Positions 1-6,657 of a stretch of DNA of 9,039 nucleotides are shown piece after piece. A program made the translations under genes and the position numbers. The notes under the pieces were generated by a model, which saw only the letters and a program-made list of their open reading frames with translations, was not told the origin of the DNA and made no database searches. The DNA is taken from assembly GCA_030746455.1 (NCBI GenBank), contig JASLMQ010000874.1, positions 1 to 9,039 of the forward strand, given 5' to 3'. The number at the start of each line of letters is the position of its first letter. The stretch's first letter is position 1. This stretch comes from Candidatus Latescibacterota bacterium (GTDB taxonomy: Bacteria > Latescibacterota > UBA2968 > GCA-2709665).

Positions 1-69
1 ATGGCTGACGAGCTCGGCATCGGCGGGCAGCTCACGGAGTGTCTGGGTGAAGAGACGGCTGTACCGCAT
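1..69 (-). CDS. proS: Prolyl-tRNA synthetase, N-terminal fragment (runs off window)
   Basis: Only the first 23 codons are present; the gene continues beyond base 1. The enzyme charges tRNA-Pro with proline in the cytoplasm. The minus-strand reading from ATG at 69 begins MRYSRLFTQTLRE and continues with LPADAELVSH. This matches the conserved start of bacterial ProS, where a short basic lead is followed by the T-L-R/K-E-x-P-A-D-A-E-x-x-S-H block (E. coli has TLKETPADAEVISH). No catalytic motif lies inside the window. An AAAGG stretch seven bases before the ATG is a plausible ribosome binding site. It is the last gene of the minus-strand run and sits 101 bp after the amidohydrolase gene, separated by a long heptad-repeat hairpin, so co-transcription is uncertain. 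Identification is from recall of the family start motif over a short stretch. Confidence 0.85.
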   Translation of the reverse strand, partial: MRYSRLFTQTLRELPADAELVSH

Positions 70-104
70 GGGAGGACCTTTCTGATGAAAATGACTCAAG
101 ACCC

Positions 105-172
105 GACGACGGACCACAGACGACGGACGACAGGAAAGCGCTGCCGTGGTCCGTGGTCGGTCGTCCGTGGTC
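105..172. repeat. Inverted pair of heptanucleotide (GACSACN) arrays, long hairpin
   Basis: Bases 105-131 read as four tandem heptamers of the form GACSACN on the plus strand. Bases 146-172 carry the same kind of array on the minus strand. The two 27-base arms pair at 22 of 27 positions around a 14-base loop (132-145), so the spacer between the amidohydrolase stop and proS can form a long imperfect stem. There is no T-run, so it is not a classical intrinsic terminator. It could instead stop 3' exonucleases or act as a scattered repeat. The right arm starts inside the amidohydrolase stop codon. A related single array lies at 5233-5261. Confidence 0.75.
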
Positions 173-920
173 AGAATTCGAGCACGCTCAGGGCGCTCTT
201 GCCCAGGATCCACGCCAGGTCGTCTTCCGAAAGGAAATCCCACCGGCGGGGCATCTCAAGGGTCATCTCGCACGTTTCGTCCGTGGTCACGCGGGGGAAG
301 TCGCTGCCCCAGATCATCCGTTGGGGGCCAAAGCACTCCAGCGCGCGCTCGACGAAGGGGATGACCTCATCGTGCGGGTAGCCCTTGCCGTAGGCGTAGA
401 AGCCCGAGAGCATGAAGACGACGTTGGGATAGGCGGCGAACTCCATCAGCCGCGCATAGTCGGCATCGTCGGGCGTCCCGTCCAGGTTGGGGAACCAGCC
501 CATATGCTCGATCCGGAACGTCGAGTCGGGGAATCGCTGTATGTAGTCCTCGACCCGCGGATCGGTCATCCGCTCCATCCCACCGGTGAGGCTGGCCATG
601 ATGCCCAGGTCACCGACGGTCTCCCAGATGGCTTCGTTGTCAACGGCCGCGGAGATGCGTAGCCCCGCCAGGTCGTGGTCTCTGACCTCCTCTCTGATCC
701 GGTCGGGCGCGTCCGACGCCGCGTAGTTGACAGCCCCGAGAGAGGCGAACCGGCCCGGATAGCGGTCCATGCACTCCCTGAGGTAGGCGTTGTTGTGGCA
801 GCCGCCGTATTGGACGAGCAGGGCCTTGTCGATCCCCGCGGCGTCCATCTGCGCGACCAGGACCTCTACGACGACGTATTTGGTGAGTCCCACGTGCACA
901 TGTCCGTCGACGATGGTCAT
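171..920 (-). CDS. Amidohydrolase-2 family metal-dependent hydrolase
   Basis: A 249-residue predicted cytoplasmic TIM-barrel hydrolase of the amidohydrolase_2 family (ACMSD/TIM-barrel type). This family hydrolyses or decarboxylates small organic acids, lactones and amides, often late in catabolic pathways. The N-terminal metal motif is D5-G-H7-V-H9. A mid-barrel histidine is in I-E-H139-M-G, and the C-terminal strand carries the family signature W-G-S-D207-F-P. The length is slightly short but normal for the family. There is no signal peptide. The ATG at 920 has a strong GGAGGT site (927-932) six bases upstream, which fixes the start. The stop codon overlaps a heptad repeat array. It lies 206 bp downstream of the CocE-type hydrolase in the same orientation. 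The substrate cannot be read from sequence; a role on a sugar acid or lactone is inferred only from neighbours. Confidence 0.85.
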   Translation of the reverse strand: MTIVDGHVHVGLTKYVVVEVLVAQMDAAGIDKALLVQYGGCHNNAYLRECMDRYPGRFASLGAVNYAASDAPDRIREEVRDHDLAGLRISAAVDNEAIWETVGDLGIMASLTGGMERMTDPRVEDYIQRFPDSTFRIEHMGWFPNLDGTPDDADYARLMEFAAYPNVVFMLSGFYAYGKGYPHDEVIPFVERALECFGPQRMIWGSDFPRVTTDETCEMTLEMPRRWDFLSEDDLAWILGKSALSVLEF

Positions 921-1001
921 TGGACTACCTCCATCTGGACGCTAGGGTTCGCGCTATTCTGTCGCCCTTCCAGGGCTCGATTGCTTGTTCGCGCGCGTGA
1001 T

Positions 1002-1077
1002 CCTGGGGCTTACGCCCCGGGCTAACGACTGTCCCGCCTTCGCTGAAGCTTCGGCGAGCTAAGCGCCCCTTCGGGGC
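1002..1077. repeat. Cluster of three GC-rich palindromes in a spacer
   Basis: The 206-bp gap between the amidohydrolase start and the CocE-type hydrolase stop holds three consecutive palindromes. These are an 8-bp stem with one T-G pair (1002-1009 with 1014-1021), an almost perfect 18-base palindrome around AAGCTT (1040-1057), and a GCCCC/GGGGC stem with a TTC loop (1065-1077). None is followed by a T-run. They look like dispersed palindromic elements of the REP kind and may also end or stabilise the upstream transcript. No ORF with coding character lies here. Confidence 0.6.
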
Positions 1078-1126
1078 TCCCATTGCCACGGCGCACCGCA
1101 CAGGTTAGGAAGCCGAAAGGACACAG

Positions 1127-2575
1127 CTAGCCCACAACCGGTATCTCAACCGCCGAGGGATGCCGGTTGTCGTGGTAGAGGCGCGCGCAGAAGGGCTCGA
1201 AGTAGGGGAACGCATACGTCGTGTCGTAGTTGCTGACCGACAGGCGGAGCGTGTGCCCGGCCTCGAGGAGATAGCCGATGGTGCGCAGCTCGAACTCGAC
1301 CGTGAGGTGCCGGCCCGGTGCCGCCGAGCGCGTGCCGTGCTGACCGCGCGTGATCAGCGTCTCGTTTCCGTCGGGTGCCAGATCGAACAGCTCCGCGTGC
1401 ACCTGGAAGGTGGGACGGTTGGGCATCATGAAGATCCGAACGAGGGGCGCGCCAGCGATCTCGACCGGCTCATCCAATGGCTCCGCGTCGAAGCTCGTGA
1501 CCTCGCGCGCAAGGGCGAAGGGCACGCCGTCCATGTCGTCGGCCAGCGCCGAGCGTAGGTTGTAGTCCGCGTCCAGCGGCCGGTTGCTCACGTTGGCGTG
1601 CGTCGCCGGCTGCGAGGGTGGGTCATCGGCGAGCTTGCCGCCAAGCTCGAGATAGAGCGTGCGACGGCCCGCTCCCGGGGGCGGCAGCGATTCGACGTGC
1701 GCGTGGTCCCAGCCCGGTCTCCGGGTATAGGTGACTGGCGGCTCATCCATGATCCCATTCTGCTCGCCCTTGAGCCAGTGGTCCAGCCACCGGTCGATCA
1801 AGTCCTGGCGCAGCTTGCCCGCCTCGGGATCGTCCTGACCGTCGTGGCCACCCCCGCCCATGTACAGCTTCTTGGGGACGCGAAGCCGGTCGTACATCTC
1901 GACGACCTCGTTGGGCGGCATGCCCACGTCGTGCCATCCGTGGACGATGAAGACGGGACACCGGATGCGCTCGACGAAGACCATCGGGGAGCGAGGGCGC
2001 AGCCACTCGGTGACGAGGTCCCAGTCGCCAGACAGTGCCCACTGACGCATGAGGTCCTGGAATCCGGCGGTGACGATACGCCGCCGCATGGTTCGGGTGA
2101 AGAACCACTTGGTGAGGCAGCCGTTGTGCACGGCGAACTCGTCGAACCGTGTGAAGATGTTCTGCGGCACGACGGTGGCGACATCGGGATGGTGGATTGC
2201 GGCCATGTGCGCGTGCCAGCCGCCCTGCGAGCTGCCTACGACGCCCAGCTTCTTGGGATGGACCGGATGCACGCGCAGGGTCCAGTGGATCATGTCCTGG
2301 AGATCGTAGACCTCCCGGGGACCCATGTGGAACGAAAGACCCTCCGAGGCGCCCTGGCCGCGCACGCTGTAGCAGACGGTCAGATAGCCGCGCTCTGCGA
2401 GGCGGCGTCCCCCTCCCAGGGTCGAAGTCTTGTTTCCGGCATCGCCGTGGCCGTGCACGAGCAGGACGCTCGGCCATCCTCCCTCGGGCGCGGTGCCTTC
2501 GGGCATGCAGACGGATGCATCCAGATGCACGCCGTCGTTCATCTTCACTCCCGCTTCTCGCTCTAGGATTCCCAT
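1127..2575 (-). CDS. CocE/NonD (X-Pro dipeptidyl-peptidase S15-like) family hydrolase
   Basis: A 482-residue serine hydrolase with an alpha/beta-hydrolase domain (about 1-275) and a C-terminal beta-sandwich (about 300-482), the layout of the CocE/NonD acyl esterases and S15 peptidases. Visible motifs are the oxyanion-region H41-G-H-G-D45 and the family block R72-G-x-G-x-S-E-G. The nucleophile elbow is G114-S-S116-Q-G, followed by the acid in H-G-W-H-D216 and the catalytic histidine in G-G-G-H244-D. It would cleave an ester or amide bond; the substrate is unknown. No signal peptide is evident, so it is probably cytoplasmic. AGAGGA lies five bases before the ATG at 2575. Met12 is an alternative with GGGAG upstream. 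The first ATG is preferred because the first strand, V-K-M-N-D-G-V-H-L, would be lost otherwise. It lies 115 bp downstream of the glycosidase gene. A sugar-ester or deacylation role alongside the glycosidase is inference. Confidence 0.87.
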   Translation of the reverse strand: MGILEREAGVKMNDGVHLDASVCMPEGTAPEGGWPSVLLVHGHGDAGNKTSTLGGGRRLAERGYLTVCYSVRGQGASEGLSFHMGPREVYDLQDMIHWTLRVHPVHPKKLGVVGSSQGGWHAHMAAIHHPDVATVVPQNIFTRFDEFAVHNGCLTKWFFTRTMRRRIVTAGFQDLMRQWALSGDWDLVTEWLRPRSPMVFVERIRCPVFIVHGWHDVGMPPNEVVEMYDRLRVPKKLYMGGGGHDGQDDPEAGKLRQDLIDRWLDHWLKGEQNGIMDEPPVTYTRRPGWDHAHVESLPPPGAGRRTLYLELGGKLADDPPSQPATHANVSNRPLDADYNLRSALADDMDGVPFALAREVTSFDAEPLDEPVEIAGAPLVRIFMMPNRPTFQVHAELFDLAPDGNETLITRGQHGTRSAAPGRHLTVEFELRTIGYLLEAGHTLRLSVSNYDTTYAFPYFEPFCARLYHDNRHPSAVEIPVVG

Positions 2576-2610
2576 TCGTTTCCTCTGGAACAGCGACTAC
2601 GCGTATGGTT

Positions 2611-2654
2611 GTCATTGCGAGCCCTGACCGCCAGGTCAGGGCTCGGCAATCTCG
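2611..2654. repeat. Dispersed hairpin element of the GTCATTGCGAG...GCAATCTC type
   Basis: Between the glycosidase stop and the CocE start, an 11-bp perfect stem (2619-2629 with 2634-2644, loop GCCA) is flanked by ATTGC and GCAAT. Those arms extend the pairing by five more bases past one bulged G (2645). The outer edges, GTCATTGCGAG on the left and GGCAATCTC on the right, match a palindromic intergenic repeat that I recall from many unrelated bacterial genomes. It has no T-run. It is more likely a dispersed repeat than a dedicated terminator, though it could fold in the transcript between the two genes. Confidence 0.65.
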
Positions 2655-2690
2655 ATCCTCAATGGCGAACGTTCAGCGCGACAGCACTGG

Positions 2691-4163
2691 TCACGCCTTC
2701 GTGATCCTCAACACCGTGTAGGGCTTCCCCAGAAGCGGAACATCGACCTCACCAGAAAAGGTGCCGTCGAGCGCTTGAACGGTCATCTCCCAGACGTCGA
2801 TGACCTCGATCCGGAACGCCGCCCCCTCGGGCAGCGTGAATGCGCAGCGCGAGGGCTGCCGGAAGCCGCCGAAGTAGGCCAGATAGTACTCGCCCGCCTT
2901 GCCGGCGCACGTGCCGACCAGTCGGAGCGGCGTGAGTCCCTCTGCGGGTCCGCTCTCCAGGGTGTCTCGAAGGAAGCGGATGCGAGCCGGGCTCTCCCCG
3001 TGCAGCGTGCCTCCCTTGCTCCACCACAGGATGTCGTCCGGGTGGACGTAGGTCTCCCCGTGTCCGACGTAGCCCCCCCTGCAGGTGCCCTCCCAGAAGC
3101 GGCTCACCATCTCCTGGGCGGTGATATTGCCCCAGTTCTGGGGTATGGTGCCCTCGTAGCAGCACTCGTCGACGACGACCGGTTTCCTGTAGAGACTGCG
3201 CCACTCGTCCACCTTGGACAGGTGGGAGGACTGGACGCTGGCGTGGGTGACCCACGGCTTGCCGTGGTCGTAGAACTCGCGGCAGTTGTGGATCGACCTG
3301 AGGTGCTGGGAGGGATCGCGCTCCTGCACGATCCGGAAGAACCGGTCCCAGTCGGTCAACTCCTTCGACTTCATCAGGTCGAACTCGTTGGCGAAGGACC
3401 ACCAGACATTCCGGTAGGCAGCGAGACGGGCGACCACATAGCGGAGGTAGCGGTCGTCGGCCTCGGCGCCCATCGAGGCATAGCCCCACCGGTCGTAGGG
3501 ATGGAACAGGATCAGGTCGGCCTCGATCCCGAGGTCGCGGAGCTGAGCGATCAGGGCTTCAAGGTGCCGGAAGCAGGCCGGATTGGGACGGGTGAAGTCC
3601 AGACTGCCCTCGGCGTTCGCCTCGAAAATGTGCAGATCGGGCTCGTTCTCGTTGTACCTGTAGTGCTTCGGGAACACGCACATCCGAAGCTTGTTGAAGG
3701 GTCCGTCCCTCAGCGTGGCCAGCGTTGTTTCTTCCAGCGCGTCCCCCTGGTGGTTCCAGGCATAGCAGGTCGTGCCCACGGGGACGTAGGGGGTTCCGTC
3801 TTCGTACTGGAAATGGAAAGTGCCGGCCACGCGCACGGGACCGTGGTTGCCCTTCGAGGGAGGGACGCATTCGAAGCTGCCTTCCTGACCGCCCAACGGA
3901 TCCGCGTCACAGTGGGTCGTGTAGCTCCAGCTCCCGATCTCATCGGGCATGAATCGGACCTTGAAGGTCCCGTCCCCGTCGTAGAACCCGTCGGCGTGCA
4001 CCTCGCGGTTCCGAAGCCGGAATGTGGCGGTCAGATCCACGTCGGCGGAATTGCCCGCCCCTGAGGATTCCGGCATGCTGACCGCTTTTTCGAAGATGCC
4101 CCAGCGTTCGACCCTGATATCCGGACCTTCGTTCATTTCATCGTGCTCCCAGGTGGCTGCCAT
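2691..4163 (-). CDS. DUF5060/DUF4038-type glycoside hydrolase
   Basis: A 490-residue predicted glycosidase. Residues about 16-105 form an N-terminal beta-sandwich (DUF5060-like, around V-E-R-W-G-I-F-E). Residues about 107-400 form a TIM barrel of the DUF4038 type, opening at the G-x-F-H-F-x-Y-E-D-G-x-P block and G-x-T-C-Y-A-W. Residues about 405-490 form a C-terminal beta domain (DUF5605-like). The candidate acid/base is E260 in W-W-S-F-A-N-E and the candidate nucleophile is E333 in K-P-V-V-V-D-E, the strand-4/strand-7 pair expected of clan GH-A. Relatives include apiosidase-like enzymes, but the substrate is unknown. There is no signal peptide, so it would act in the cytoplasm on imported oligosaccharides. 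The ATG at 4163 directly follows the stop of the MBL gene (TGAATG), which suggests translational coupling. Met10 (4136), with GGGAG nine bases upstream, is an equally good start because the domain begins near residue 16. Confidence 0.83.
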   Translation of the reverse strand: MAATWEHDEMNEGPDIRVERWGIFEKAVSMPESSGAGNSADVDLTATFRLRNREVHADGFYDGDGTFKVRFMPDEIGSWSYTTHCDADPLGGQEGSFECVPPSKGNHGPVRVAGTFHFQYEDGTPYVPVGTTCYAWNHQGDALEETTLATLRDGPFNKLRMCVFPKHYRYNENEPDLHIFEANAEGSLDFTRPNPACFRHLEALIAQLRDLGIEADLILFHPYDRWGYASMGAEADDRYLRYVVARLAAYRNVWWSFANEFDLMKSKELTDWDRFFRIVQERDPSQHLRSIHNCREFYDHGKPWVTHASVQSSHLSKVDEWRSLYRKPVVVDECCYEGTIPQNWGNITAQEMVSRFWEGTCRGGYVGHGETYVHPDDILWWSKGGTLHGESPARIRFLRDTLESGPAEGLTPLRLVGTCAGKAGEYYLAYFGGFRQPSRCAFTLPEGAAFRIEVIDVWEMTVQALDGTFSGEVDVPLLGKPYTVLRITKA

Positions 4164-4985
4164 TCAGGAGATGTCAACGACCATCCCATCCTCGGCGACG
4201 AGGACCTCGCCGCTGTAGCCTTCGCGGATCTGCTCCGCCATCCGATAGGGCGCTGTGCGGTCTCCGGTGATGTCCTCGATCACCAGGTGCTTGATCATCA
4301 CGCGCTTGACGTCGGCCTCCGACGCGATCCGGGCGATGTCGGCGGGCCGGAGGTGCCAGTGGCCCCAGGGCTGCGTGGCCAGGAACTCGGGGGTGCCGGA
4401 GCACTCGACGGCGAGAAGGTCCGCACCCCTGCAGAAGTCGATAAAGCGCTCATCGGGCTTGCCGTCTCCGGTGATGACGACGCGATGGCCCCCGGCGTCA
4501 ACACGGTAGACGAGCGCGGGCATGCCGGCGTGATCGACACGCGCGGCCGAGACGCGATAGCCGTTGTTCACGAGGAACTCGCCCTCGCCATCGACTTCAA
4601 AGACCTCCGGGTCGAGCGACTCGAGGTCCTTACCGTGGCCGACGCGGCTCTCGATGTCCTGCTCGAACGGCGGACGGATGATGCGCGTCACGAAGTCGGC
4701 GGTTCCGACCGGCCCGTGGATGCCAAGCCGAGCCTTCCTGCCCTTGACCCAACCGGTGAAGGCGATGTATGGCAGGTCCACCACGTGGTCGAAGTGCAGG
4801 TGGGTGAGGAAGAGCCGGTCGATGTCTTCGCACGCCCCGCCGGCGACGGCCAGGCTCGTGGCGGCCGATCGACCGCAATCGAACATGAGGGTCTGGTCGG
4901 CCACCTGCAGGATCTGGGAAGGCCCGGCGCGACGGGGGTTGTCGCGAACGGCGCCGCTGCCGAGCATGGTGAAGCGGATGGTCAT
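4164..4985 (-). CDS. MBL-fold metallo-hydrolase, RNase Z-like
   Basis: A 273-residue metallo-beta-lactamase-fold hydrolase. It opens with the first-strand signature M-L-G-S-G (residues 7-11). The metal motif T-H62-x-H64-x-D66-H67 follows, with the further ligands H152, D174 (I-T-G-D-G) and H233 (M-I-K-H-L). The overall plan resembles the RNase Z/arylsulfatase-like branch, including a G-H-W-H-L block (208-212) before the last helices. Such proteins hydrolyse phosphodiesters, sulfate esters or lactones. The pairing with a glycosidase fits a small-molecule substrate better than tRNA processing, but this is inference. The frame is open to 5027, but the extra 14 codons lie in a repeat element, so ATG 4985 (M-T-I-R-F-T-M-L-G-S-G) is chosen. 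Its ribosome binding site is weak. The stop TGA abuts the ATG of the glycosidase. Confidence 0.84.
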   Translation of the reverse strand: MTIRFTMLGSGAVRDNPRRAGPSQILQVADQTLMFDCGRSAATSLAVAGGACEDIDRLFLTHLHFDHVVDLPYIAFTGWVKGRKARLGIHGPVGTADFVTRIIRPPFEQDIESRVGHGKDLESLDPEVFEVDGEGEFLVNNGYRVSAARVDHAGMPALVYRVDAGGHRVVITGDGKPDERFIDFCRGADLLAVECSGTPEFLATQPWGHWHLRPADIARIASEADVKRVMIKHLVIEDITGDRTAPYRMAEQIREGYSGEVLVAEDGMVVDIS

Positions 4986-5011
4986 AGGGCTACCGTGGAA
5001 ACAAGGCGGAA

Positions 5012-5069
5012 CCACAGATGGACCCACCTCCGCCCAACGGGCTACGGTGGGCAGGCACAGATGAACACG
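5012..5069. repeat. Intergenic repeat (ACCACAGATG...CACAGATGAACACGG) with internal hairpin
   Basis: The spacer upstream of the MBL gene carries CCACAGATGGAC and CACAGATGAACACGG, halves of a short repeat that I recall as common between genes of many environmental bacteria. The halves are separated by a hairpin: CCCACC (5023-5028) pairs with GGTGGG (5046-5051), with an inner GCCC/GGGC stem and an AAC loop. This looks like one palindromic element nested in another repeat. The rest of the 275-bp gap (5070-5232) shows no gene and no tRNA. Confidence 0.5.
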
Positions 5070-5232
5070 GAGTGGGATCGCGCACGTAGCCGGCCGTTTG
5101 CACGAGATGCCGTGGCTATGGATCCCGGACCCGAACCCGGAACTACGAAATGCGTCCCGGATGAGGCCAATCCACTACCTGAGTGTTACTGTCATTCCAT
5201 CCGGGGCAGGCTGCAGACGCGAAAGGGGACAA

Positions 5233-5261
5233 CCGTGGTCCGTGGTCTGTCGTCGGTGGTC
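5233..5261 (-). repeat. Heptanucleotide repeat array GACSACN, four units
   Basis: Read on the minus strand, four seven-base units (GACCACC, GACGACA, GACCACG, GACCACG) follow directly on the isomerase gene. The first G of the array is the last base of its TAG stop codon. The array matches the minus-strand array at 146-172 at 25 of 27 aligned bases. No inverted partner is visible next to this copy. Function unknown. Confidence 0.75.
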
Positions 5262-6166
5262 TAGATTTCGAGATCCCTCAAGAACGCGCGGTTGCGCTCA
5301 GCGATCTCGAAGGTGGAACCCTCGCGCGACGCATCCTGCTCGACGACGAGCCAGCCGGAGTACTCCAGGGCCTCGAGCTCGGTGATCAGGCTGGCGGAAT
5401 CGAAGGCGCTCTGCTCGAGCTCGCAGAAGATTCCCTCGCCCACCGCTTCGACGTAGTCCAGGCCGCGGTCCCTGGCTTCGGCTGTGACAGCGGCGTTGTA
5501 TCCCTTGAGGTGGACGTGCCAGACGCGGTCGGCGTAGCGCCGAAGCACCTGCAATGGGTCGCCCCCCGCGTAGGCGTAGTGGCCGGTGTCCACGCAGAGC
5601 CCGAGGATCTGAGGATGGGTCACATCCATCAGGATCTCGAGCTCCTCGGCGGTCTCGATGTGGCTCGCGCAATGGGGGTGGAAGGCGGTCCGGATTCCTG
5701 TCTCGTTCAAGACCGACAGGGCGAGCTGGTTGGCCGTGTGGGCCGCGACCTGCCATTCCTGCATCGAGTAGCCCTGCCCCAGCTCGACCCGTCCGGCGCT
5801 GGCCGATCGGACCGTGTCCTTTCCGTACTCGTCGGCAAGGATGAGCAGGGGCGATTCATCTGCCGCATCCGCGAGGAGCTGTGCCACCCGGATCGCCTCC
5901 TCGGTGCCGTCGACCCGGGCATCGGGGTCGGCGATCGGCACGGGCAGGAAGGCGCCCGCGAGGGCCAGCCCCATCTCGGAGAGCACATCGCGCAACACCT
6001 CGGGCTCGACGGGCATGAGGCCGTAGTCGCCCAGCTCGATGCCGTCGTATCCGGCGCTCGAGGCCTCATCGAGGATCCGCTCGTAGCCCGGGGGATCGCC
6101 CTCGACATCCTCCCTGAGGGTGACCCAGGAGTCCGGGGTTGTGGCGATGCCAAGGAATGAGGCCAT
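5261..6166 (-). CDS. IolE-like sugar phosphate isomerase/epimerase (AP endonuclease 2 family)
   Basis: A 301-residue TIM-barrel protein of the xylose-isomerase-like / AP-endonuclease-2 superfamily. The family isomerises, epimerises or dehydrates sugars and inositols with a divalent metal. The body closely follows the plan of IolE (2-keto-myo-inositol dehydratase). Landmarks are A-G-Y-D-G-I-E44-L-G near the start, F-H163-P-H165-x-x-x-H169-I-E171-T, V-D193-T-G-H196, H217-V-H219-L-K and G-W-L-V-V-E276-Q-D near the end. H196, H219 and E276 lie in the expected metal or catalytic positions. The length matches the family. It may not be a true IolE, because no other iol genes are present in the window. 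The ATG at 6166 is chosen from domain fit; the upstream sequence shows no clear Shine-Dalgarno site. It is the first minus-strand gene after the divergent control region, so it probably leads the directon. Confidence 0.85.
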   Translation of the reverse strand: MASFLGIATTPDSWVTLREDVEGDPPGYERILDEASSAGYDGIELGDYGLMPVEPEVLRDVLSEMGLALAGAFLPVPIADPDARVDGTEEAIRVAQLLADAADESPLLILADEYGKDTVRSASAGRVELGQGYSMQEWQVAAHTANQLALSVLNETGIRTAFHPHCASHIETAEELEILMDVTHPQILGLCVDTGHYAYAGGDPLQVLRRYADRVWHVHLKGYNAAVTAEARDRGLDYVEAVGEGIFCELEQSAFDSASLITELEALEYSGWLVVEQDASREGSTFEIAERNRAFLRDLEI

Positions 6167-6227
6167 GGAAAGACCGATTCGTTAGCTACGCGAAACTGAT
6201 TGCTCAGTCGAATACGTAAGCAAGCCT

Positions 6228-6294
6228 CCCCCCGTTCGTAACGGGGGGTGGTCGCAGTGTCGCGCGTTGGCCGTGAAGCACTGCGACCGGGGGG
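6228..6294 (-). promoter_or_regulatory. Competing hairpins in the leader of the isomerase gene
   Basis: A perfect 9-bp stem with a three-base loop (6228-6236 with 6240-6248) is followed by a perfect 10-bp inverted repeat (6250-6259 with 6279-6288). The run of six Gs after the second repeat (6289-6294) copies the one in the first hairpin. The single C-run at 6228-6233 can therefore pair with either G-run, giving two mutually exclusive folds in a transcript towards the isomerase gene, which starts 62 bases further on. This resembles an attenuator or a cruciform-forming repeat. No T-run and no known riboswitch core was recognised. Confidence 0.35.
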
Positions 6295-6365
6295 ATCGAG
6301 CGCAGGGCCTGATGCCCCAATCCGTGGGCCAGTCAAGCTGGGTGGGCCCCACGAAGAGGCCCTCC

Positions 6366-6394
6366 AATGTAGCACGTCAACGCACACGAGGCAA
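6366..6394 (-). promoter_or_regulatory. Possible sigma-70-type promoter for the minus-strand directon
   Basis: On the minus strand TTGCCT (6394-6389) and TACATT (6371-6366) are separated by exactly 17 bases. Each hexamer matches four of six consensus positions. Transcription would begin near 6359 and give a leader of about 190 bases containing the competing hairpins. The match is weak and could be chance. Confidence 0.22.
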
Positions 6395-6466
6395 CCCGGA
6401 AAGCGATGGTGGGGATGCCTTTATGTGGCGATGTCTCCGTCGCTCAGGTCCTGCTACGGGGGCCGT

Positions 6467-6508
6467 CTTCCATCCATGCGCCCGTGTTTCCGGGCGCCTG
6501 GATGGAAG
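6467..6508. repeat. 42-bp near-perfect palindrome
   Basis: The outer arms CTTCCATCCA (6467-6476) and TGGATGGAAG (6499-6508) pair over 10 bp. After one T/C mismatch the inner arms GCGCCCG and CGGGCGC (6478-6484 with 6491-6497) pair over 7 bp, leaving a six-base loop. There is no T-run on either side. It could be a REP-like element, a small mobile repeat or a bidirectional RNA structure. Confidence 0.7.
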
Positions 6509-6621
6509 GGCGTGTGGGCACCCGACCTCAGTGCAGAGCCGCCCGGGCCTGCCTCCGAGGCACATGAACCCCGTGCCGCATCTGCACCTCAGTCACGTAG
6601 GGGAAACCTCAGTGAGCAGGT

Positions 6622-6657
6622 GTATCCGATCGGATAACACTGTATCCGATCAGATAC
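6622..6657. promoter_or_regulatory. Tandem operator-like palindromes, 20 bp apart
   Basis: TATCCGATCGGATA (6623-6636) is a perfect 14-base palindrome. GTATCCGATCAGATAC (6642-6657) is a 16-base palindrome with one mismatched pair. Both sit in a direct repeat of period 20, so their centres are two helical turns apart on the same DNA face. That is the usual geometry for cooperative binding of two dimers. They lie about 130-150 bp upstream of the predicted sigma-54 start site, where enhancer-binding activators commonly bind. A repressor of some other family is also possible. Confidence 0.5.

Noticed and set aside
105..172. CRISPR-like array of short repeats
   Set aside because: Units are seven bases with no spacers; they are tandem microsatellite-like repeats, not a CRISPR array.
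2775..4064. 429-codon open frame on the plus strand opposite the glycosidase
   Set aside because: It is the antisense shadow of a gene with clear domain motifs in GC-rich DNA, and its product shows no recognisable domain.
4986..5027. N-terminal extension of the MBL protein by 14 codons
   Set aside because: The extension is encoded by a dispersed repeat element, and the conserved first strand begins right after Met 4985.
5105..5150. tRNA-like GGGTTCGGGTCC stretch on the minus strand
   Set aside because: The T-stem arms do not pair correctly, the loop lacks the conserved A, and no acceptor or anticodon stems are found.
4143..5264. 373-codon plus-strand frame across the MBL gene and the spacer
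   Set aside because: It is antisense to a gene with an intact HxHxDH motif and runs through repeats; no family signature.
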